Of a stretch of 32,520 nt of DNA, positions 31,759-32,520 are shown in pieces. A program made the position numbers and the translations under genes. Within the stretch, counting starts at the first letter, position 1; every line of letters starts with the position of its first letter. The notes below the pieces were generated by a model. The model searched no databases and was not told the origin of the DNA. It worked only from the letters and a program-made list of their open reading frames with translations. Origin of the DNA: CAZAJT01 sp964485585 (GTDB taxonomy: Bacteria; Patescibacteriota; Microgenomatia; UBA1406; GWC2-37-13); assembly GCA_964485585.1 (NCBI GenBank), contig CAZAJT010000008.1, positions 1 to 32,520 of the forward strand, written 5' to 3'.

Positions 31759-31778
31759 TTTTGTTTTGCGGTTACTAT

Positions 31779-31812
31779 AGCAAAAGAGCAATTGAACAAT
31801 CGGACAATCGCT
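31779..31812. repeat. Octameric array, left of sodA
   Basis: GAGCAATT, GAACAATC, GGACAATC units. It matches the inverted complement of 32432-32466 at 25 of 29 positions. It reaches the sodA stop codon. Confidence 0.65.
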
Positions 31813-32410
31813 ATAAAAGTTTCAGAACATTCCACCAATTCTGGATATATTCTGGGCGGCGGTTTTGATATTTCAGATAATACGCATGTTCCCAGACATC
31901 AAGGCCGACGATTGGGGTATGACCTTGTAAGTAAGGAGAGTCTTGATTTGGAAGCGAATATATTTTCAGTGCTCCATTATCATCAACAAGCCATGCCCAA
32001 CCACTCCCAAAAAGATTTATCGCAGTAGCAGTAAACTGTTCCTTAAATGCGTCAATAGAACCAAATGTTTTGTCGATACGATCCATTAACACTTTGTCTT
32101 TTCCTTGCCCGTCCGAAGCCTTAGCAGAGTTTGGACCCATGATATTCCAGAACAACGTATGATTAAGATGTCCTCCCCCATGATTTTTCATCGCCGTTTT
32201 ATCAGCTTCGGGAATATTAAGGTTTTTAAGATTTTTCATAAGATCTGCCAGTTCCTTATCGGCGAGATCCGGGTGTTTTTCAAGCAGTGCGTTTAATTTA
32301 TCAACATAGGTTTGATGGTGTTTCGTATGGTGGATCTCCATCGTCTTGGCATCAATAAACGGTTCAAGTGCATCGTAACTGTAAGGTAAGGGTGGGAGTA
32401 TGTGTTTCAT
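31811..32410 (-). CDS. sodA: Superoxide dismutase, Mn type or cambialistic
   Basis: It dismutes superoxide to O2 and H2O2. The product is 199 residues from ATG 32410. The four metal ligands are H27 (MEIHHTKHH), H84 (LNHTLFW), D171 and H175 (DVWEHAYY). GGGHLNHTLFW and Q156 in PNQDSP indicate the MnSOD pattern (the outer-sphere Gln comes from the C-terminal domain), not the FeSOD one. No signal peptide, so it is cytosolic. An in-frame ATG 18 codons upstream reads repeat sequence and is rejected. The gene is bracketed by inverted octameric arrays, suggesting it may have entered as a cassette. Confidence 0.93.
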   Translation of the reverse strand: MKHILPPLPYSYDALEPFIDAKTMEIHHTKHHQTYVDKLNALLEKHPDLADKELADLMKNLKNLNIPEADKTAMKNHGGGHLNHTLFWNIMGPNSAKASDGQGKDKVLMDRIDKTFGSIDAFKEQFTATAINLFGSGWAWLVDDNGALKIYSLPNQDSPYLQGHTPIVGLDVWEHAYYLKYQNRRPEYIQNWWNVLKLL

Positions 32411-32431
32411 ATGGATAATACAACTAATAAT

Positions 32432-32466
32432 ATTGTTCGATTGCTCAATTGTTCTATTGCACAAAT
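32432..32466. repeat. Octameric array, right of sodA
   Basis: ATTGTTCG, ATTGCTCA, ATTGTTCT, ATTGCACA units upstream of the sodA start. Inverted relative to 31779-31812. Same family as 19998-20056. Confidence 0.65.
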
Positions 32467-32474
32467 TTCGCAGT

Positions 32475-32520
32475 TGTCATTCTGATCGGCCAATGGCCGA
32501 GAAGAATCTCTCGCGAATGC
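32475..32520. repeat. Palindromic element copy 9 (cut by window end)
   Basis: It starts TGTCATTCTGA and contains GAATCTCTCGCGAATGC as in copies 3 and 5. The right end is outside the window. Confidence 0.78.

Larger units (their letters stand above)
31365..31810. other. Intergenic region between alr and sodA
   Basis: No convincing coding frame. It contains two hairpins (31383-31417, 31425-31497), palindromic element 8 (31694-31758) and an octameric array (31779-31812). The rest, 31500-31690, shows nothing recognisable. Confidence 0.7.

Noticed and set aside
1..32520. Recoded TGA (Gracilibacteria/SR1 genetic code)
   Set aside because: TGA ends several full-length genes at the expected place, including pyrC and the polysaccharide deacetylase.

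Overview
The window looks like a chromosomal segment of a small-genome bacterium, most likely from the Patescibacteria (CPR, Parcubacteria-like). This is an inference from gene content and style. Genes are tightly packed, most starts lack a Shine-Dalgarno sequence, and several promoters sit so close to the ATG that the mRNA should be leaderless. Typical companions are present: an LCP/LytR_C-type membrane protein, a lone C4 zinc-finger DksA-like protein, YebC, a TPR protein, a flippase-like protein and a four-helix-bundle protein. TGA is used as a stop (for example pyrC), so the genetic code is standard.

Layout. 1-3257: copper handling, with a CsoR repressor and a cupredoxin on the minus strand and an HMA-TauE/SafE-cupredoxin fusion on the plus strand. 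Between them is an unrecognised three-gene minus-strand cassette with classical SD sites. 3250-4557: PAP2 phosphatase, membrane-anchored methyltransferase and tRNA-Leu(CAA). 4630-15558: a full de novo UMP pathway, pyrB-carA-[four-helix-bundle gene]-carB-pyrC on plus, pyrD on minus, then a LOG-like gene, pyrF and two tandem pyrE paralogues. CarA, CarB, PyrC and PyrE read like the eukaryotic CAD/UMPS enzymes. 15551-22953: M29 aminopeptidase, CBS protein, flippase-like membrane protein, sugar epimerase, GT-C glycosyltransferase, Lgt and DksA-like protein. 23161-28332: Kef-type antiporter, LytR_C protein, small membrane protein, TPR protein, YebC and a polytopic membrane protein. 28333-29181: a gene-free stretch of about 850 bp. 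29182-32410: polysaccharide deacetylase, alanine racemase and Mn-type superoxide dismutase.

The most unusual aspect is the repeat content. At least nine palindromic elements bounded by TGTCAT and ATGACA (59-149 bp) are scattered through the window. Four overlap coding sequence and leave the reading frame open: one extends pyrB, one lies inside carB with a second 42-bp palindrome nested in it, and two lie inside the glycosyltransferase. A second class consists of degenerate arrays with a 7-nt (sometimes 8-nt) period. Their unit sequences differ from locus to locus, and they are often arranged as inverted pairs abutting stop or start codons. One inverted pair brackets the four-helix-bundle gene inside the pyrimidine operon and another brackets the superoxide dismutase gene, so both look like possible mobile cassettes. 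All family assignments are from memory and by eye; no database search was run.
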